Shown: positions 61,093-64,000 of the stretch, piece by piece
Numbering within the stretch: the first letter of the stretch is position 1
Layout of the letters: each line of letters opens with the position of its first letter
DNA from: Pseudoteredinibacter isoporae_A
GTDB taxonomy: Bacteria; Pseudomonadota; Gammaproteobacteria; Pseudomonadales; Cellvibrionaceae
Assembly (NCBI RefSeq): GCF_040372805.1
Contig: NZ_BAABWJ010000008.1
Location: forward strand, 1 to 64,000
Direction: 5' to 3'
DNA length: 64,000 nucleotides
Translations under genes and position numbers: made by a program
Notes under the pieces: model-generated
Databases searched by the model: none
Seen by the model: only the letters and a program-made list of their open reading frames with translations
Told to the model about the DNA's origin: nothing

Positions 61093-62172
61093 ATGACCGA
61101 CCATCATTTTCATGACCTAACGGTTGCCAAGATTCAGCAGGAAACCAGTGATGCGGTTTCCATTGTTTTTGATGTGCCTGGTGAGTTACAGGACCTGTAT
61201 TTGACGTTTACCCAGGGGCAGCATCTGGTGATGAAAACCGATATCGAGGGCCAGGAAATTCGCCGTAACTATTCAATTTGCAGTGGCGTAAACGACGGCG
61301 AGTTGCGTGTTGGGATCAAAAAAATTGACGGTGGTTTGTTTTCGACCTTTGCCAACGATGAATTGAAAGAAGGCGACAGGCTGGCCGTCATGCCACCCGA
61401 AGGGAGCTTCAATACCCCTCTGGACCCATCCGCCCGTAAACACTACTTAGGTTTTGCAGCCGGCTCCGGTATTACGCCGATTCTCTCCATTTTGAAAACC
61501 ACACTGGAAACTGAGCCAGACAGCGTGTTCACCTTGGTTTACGGTAACAAAAATGTCGCCAATATGATGTTCCGCGAAACCATTCTGGGCATTAAAAACC
61601 GATATCCGGAGCGTTTTCAGCTGCTGAATGTCTTGAGCCGTGAGGAGCAGGAATCCGAAATTCTGAACGGCCGTATCGACGCCGAAAAAGTGAATATGCT
61701 AGCGGATAAGGTATTGGATGTTGCCAGTGTAAACGAGGTCTATATTTGCGGTCCTCAGGATATGACTGAAGCGATTCGTGACACTTTACAAGCGCGTGGC
61801 ATGGATAAAAAGAATATCCACTTCGAACTCTTTGGTGTTGCCCCCACAGCTGCCAAGAAAGTTGTTGTAAATCCAGAAGATGCCGGTCCCGTTCGTCAGG
61901 TGTCCGTTATCGTTGATGGCATGCAAACCAATCTGGAAGTGGCCGAAGGCGGTGTGAATATTCTGGACGCAGCCTTAGATGCCGGTGCCGATCTACCTTT
62001 CGCTTGTAAGGGTGGTGTGTGCTGTACTTGTCGCGCAAAAGTGGTCGAAGGTGAAGTGAAAATGGATGTGAATTACGCGCTGGAAGAGTGGGAAGTCGAA
62101 GAAGGCTTTGTGCTGACTTGCCAGTGCCACCCGGTAACTGAAAAAGTCGTAATCGATTTTGATGAGAAATAG
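61093..62172 (+). CDS. paaE: Phenylacetyl-CoA epoxidase reductase subunit PaaE
   Basis: 359 residues. Ferredoxin-NADP reductase-type FAD/NAD domains (RRNYSICSGVNDGELRVGIKK, AAGSGITPILSILKTTLE, CGPQDM) plus a C-terminal plant-type [2Fe-2S] domain with CKGGVCCTCRAKV and a fourth Cys in TCQCHPV. It passes electrons from NADPH to PaaA. 71 bp after paaD. A strong terminator ends the operon. Confidence 0.97.
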   Translation: MTDHHFHDLTVAKIQQETSDAVSIVFDVPGELQDLYLTFTQGQHLVMKTDIEGQEIRRNYSICSGVNDGELRVGIKKIDGGLFSTFANDELKEGDRLAVMPPEGSFNTPLDPSARKHYLGFAAGSGITPILSILKTTLETEPDSVFTLVYGNKNVANMMFRETILGIKNRYPERFQLLNVLSREEQESEILNGRIDAEKVNMLADKVLDVASVNEVYICGPQDMTEAIRDTLQARGMDKKNIHFELFGVAPTAAKKVVVNPEDAGPVRQVSVIVDGMQTNLEVAEGGVNILDAALDAGADLPFACKGGVCCTCRAKVVEGEVKMDVNYALEEWEVEEGFVLTCQCHPVTEKVVIDFDEK

Positions 62173-62201
62173 TCCGCAATTCAATATCTTGCGTATCTCA
62201 T

Positions 62202-62230
62202 AAAAAAGCCCGGCAATGCCGGGCTTTTTT
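62202..62230. terminator. Terminator after paaABCDE
   Basis: AAAAAAGCCCGGC (62202-62214) pairs with GCCGGGCTTTTTT (62218-62230) around AAT. It also serves the convergent agmatinase gene. Confidence 0.92.
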
Positions 62231-62278
62231 ATGATGTTTGTTTTGGCTTAGCGTCAGCGCAGTACCTGGGAAGCTGTC

Positions 62279-63196
62279 CTATCGCTTCGCGGCGATGACA
62301 TGCAAGAGTTCCAACACAATGGTTGCGGCCGCCAGGGACGTAATTTCGGCATGATCATAGGCCGGCGCGACTTCCATGACATCCGCAGCAACAATATTCA
62401 GATCCTGAAGGCCACGTAAGATTTGCAGGGCTCTATCGGCCGTTAATCCACCGCTGACGGGAGTACCGGTACCCGGGGCAAAGGCCGGGTCCAGGCAATC
62501 GATATCAAAGCTCAGATAGACGGGCATATTCCCAACTCGCTGTTTGATTTCAGCCAATACCGTGTCTAGAGATTGCTCGTTGACCCACGAAGCATCAAGT
62601 ACCTTGAAAGGGTGATCGTCATAGTTGTATTCAGTGCGTATGCCAACCTGAATGCTGTGATCGGTATCGATGAGTCCTTCCTTTGGTGCATGATAAAACA
62701 TCGAACCATGGTTATATTTTGCATCGCTGACTTCATTGTCGGTATGGGCATCGAAGTGAAGGAGTGCCAGCTGGCCGTGGTGCTTCACCGCCGATCTCAA
62801 CAAGGGCAGTGTTAAAAAGTGGTCCCCGCCCAGACTCAGCAATGTTTTGTCAGCTGATAGGATGGTATCGGCCATGTCAGTCAGCTCGGCGATCATGCTC
62901 TCGCTGTCGCCATCGGTAAAACACACATCTCCATAGTCCAAGCAGCGTAATTTGTCGCTTAGCTTAAATGTCCAAGGCCAACGTTTTTCTTCCCAGCGCA
63001 ATTGGGCCGAGGCCTGGCGGATACCGTTTGGGCCATAACGAGTGCCAGAGCGACCGGACGTTGCCAAATCGTAGGGAATTCCCAGAATGACGGCATCTAC
63101 GGCGTCGTCAAGTTCACGGCCGAGTGGCAAACCCATGAAACTGAAAATATTGGCGTAGGTATTCGGATCATTTCCGAAGTGATTGCTAAAGGACAT
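62279..63196 (-). CDS. speB: Agmatinase
   Basis: 305 residues from ATG 63196 (MSFSNHFGND). The longer frame to 63247 has no better ribosome site. It hydrolyses agmatine to putrescine and urea with a binuclear manganese centre. Motifs: SLGGDHFLTLPLLRS, FDAHTDNE, GIRTEY, and SFDIDCLDPAFAPGTGTPVSGGL. Strongly similar to E. coli SpeB throughout. It is convergent with the paa operon and unrelated to it by function. Confidence 0.95.
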   Translation of the reverse strand: MSFSNHFGNDPNTYANIFSFMGLPLGRELDDAVDAVILGIPYDLATSGRSGTRYGPNGIRQASAQLRWEEKRWPWTFKLSDKLRCLDYGDVCFTDGDSESMIAELTDMADTILSADKTLLSLGGDHFLTLPLLRSAVKHHGQLALLHFDAHTDNEVSDAKYNHGSMFYHAPKEGLIDTDHSIQVGIRTEYNYDDHPFKVLDASWVNEQSLDTVLAEIKQRVGNMPVYLSFDIDCLDPAFAPGTGTPVSGGLTADRALQILRGLQDLNIVAADVMEVAPAYDHAEITSLAAATIVLELLHVIAAKR

Positions 63197-63371
63197 AGAC
63201 TCTATACACTCGTTCATTATGTAATTGTGAGTTTCACACCAGACCATCTAATACTTGGGTGATGCTCAGACATTAAGATTTTGAGATAAAACTGTCGATA
63301 CCACCCTGGGGGTAGAGGGTTTGAGTTTACGCTCTGGGGTATCTCTTATCACGCTGAATATGGAGAAACAG

Positions 63372-63758
63372 ATGGCTGGAGGAAGTTGTCTATGCAGAAA
63401 GGTTCAGTATCAAATATTGACTGAGCTGATAGAGGTGACGCATTGCCATTGCGTGACTTGCCGAAAGGCCCATGCATCGGCTTTTTCCAGTGTTGCAATG
63501 ATTGATGTCGATGAGTTTTCCTTAATGGGAGAAGAACATCTGTCTTCCTATGAATCATCGCCGGGAAAACACCGTTATTTTTGTTCGAGCTGTGGAAGTC
63601 AAATTTATGCGAAACGTGATAATAAACATTATATCGTGTTGCGTTTAGGTACCCTTGATGAGCCTATCGATAATCGAGAGAAGGAGCATATATGGGTTTC
63701 CGAAAAGGCTCACTGGTATTCACTTGAACGTTCTCTACCGATGAAACCCGAGTTTTGA
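63372..63758 (+). CDS. GFA (glutathione-dependent formaldehyde-activating) family protein
   Basis: 128 residues from ATG 63372 (MAGGSCLCRKVQYQI) with GGAG 9-12 nt before it; the in-frame TTG 63321 is not needed. It shows the family zinc ligands CLC (GGSCLCRKVQY), CHCVTCRKA and CSSCGSQIY. The family binds zinc and has been linked to formaldehyde-glutathione adducts, but the real function is not settled. Monocistronic by spacing. Confidence 0.9.
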   Translation: MAGGSCLCRKVQYQILTELIEVTHCHCVTCRKAHASAFSSVAMIDVDEFSLMGEEHLSSYESSPGKHRYFCSSCGSQIYAKRDNKHYIVLRLGTLDEPIDNREKEHIWVSEKAHWYSLERSLPMKPEF

Positions 63759-63823
63759 GTCGTCGATTTCTAATTCTTTGGGGGAGAAATGACTGAGCTG
63801 ATGCGCAAACACGGGTGAAATAC

Positions 63824-63848
63824 GCACAGGAGGCATGGCCTCCTGTGC
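63824..63848. terminator. Hairpin at the end of the partial minus-strand gene
   Basis: GCACAGGAGGC (63824-63834) pairs perfectly with GCCTCCTGTGC (63838-63848) around ATG. It lies just past the minus-strand stop at 63865. No T-run is seen. Confidence 0.5.
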
Positions 63849-63864
63849 CGTTGCAAAGATCGGT

Positions 63865-64000
63865 TTACACTTCAGCGATCAACACCGCCCGCCTGGGTGC
63901 GGGGTGACCTTCGGCGGTTTTGCTTTTATCTTCCGGGTCCAGAAATTCGTTCAAAGAGTGAAACAGCATCCAATCGGTGCTGCGCTGTTCTTCGCAGCTG
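63865..64000 (-). CDS. Unrecognised protein, C-terminal end only
   Basis: A minus-strand frame runs from the window edge to TAA at 63865-63867. The visible last residues read SCEEQRSTDWMLFHSLNEF, then LDPEDKSKTAEGHPAPRR and AVLIAEV. They are hydrophilic and match no family I recognise. A hairpin follows the stop, which supports a real gene end. Confidence 0.55.
   Translation of the reverse strand, partial: SCEEQRSTDWMLFHSLNEFLDPEDKSKTAEGHPAPRRAVLIAEV

Overview
The window looks like chromosomal DNA of a free-living, aerobic, probably marine gammaproteobacterium related to the Pseudomonas/Cellvibrio/Spongiibacter side of the class. This rests on a Pseudomonas-like two-ATP-cone NrdA with NrdB, a ccoNOQP-ccoGHIS cbb3 oxidase locus with FNR/Anr-type sites, a MotY homologue, a ubiquinone-type hydroxylase, and a block (argF, grxD, bfr, bfd, peroxiredoxin, rnt, pyrC, motY, argG) whose members lie close together in Pseudomonas. 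The species cannot be named from sequence alone. I see no insertion sequence, phage gene, rRNA or CRISPR array.

Layout. Bases 1-2928 are the 3' end of a giant VCBS/RTX surface adhesin. Bases 3038-8513 hold a Trm112-like protein, a HIT hydrolase, alaS, lysC, csrA and tRNA-Ser(GCU). Bases 8665-11202 (minus) hold a glycerate 2-kinase and a UbiH/UbiM-type flavin hydroxylase. Bases 11684-16282 (minus) hold nrdA, nrdB and a 75-residue protein. A gene-free stretch of about 0.9 kb upstream of nrdA carries a likely pair of NrdR boxes and a DnaA box. Next come an orphan FbpC-like ABC ATPase, argF and argD (minus), grxD and a DUF805 protein (plus), a DUF3365 c-type haem protein, a GGDEF/EAL phosphodiesterase, and bfr and bfd (minus). 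A Fur box precedes bfd and a 2-Cys peroxiredoxin follows it on the plus strand.

Bases 26816-36300 hold a large TonB-dependent receptor, two tandem paralogous secreted S9 peptidases and a chemoreceptor. They sit between the peroxiredoxin and rnt, which are adjacent in Pseudomonas as I recall it, and look like an inserted peptide-foraging module. Then come rnt and pyrC (minus), motY and argG (plus), and the cbb3 oxidase locus: ccoNOQP, ccoG, ccoH, ccoI, ccoS and a SafE-type protein with a Met/His-rich tail. A PAS-containing chemoreceptor follows.

Bases 53021-62172 are a phenylacetate catabolic region: an AraC-type regulator, paaG-paaI-thiolase, a minus-strand fatty-acid-hydroxylase/sterol-desaturase family gene, and paaABCDE. 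TGATAC half-sites recur in front of the regulator and both paa operons. The window ends with agmatinase (minus), a GFA-family protein (plus) and the last codons of an unrecognised minus-strand gene.

The most interesting non-coding signals are the shared TGATAC sites of the paa region, the NrdR/DnaA signals far upstream of nrdA, activator sites near -41.5 at ccoN and ccoH, a 23-bp perfect inverted repeat that incorporates the 3' end of tRNA-Ser, and a perfect 10-bp-arm palindrome in front of the DUF3365 gene.
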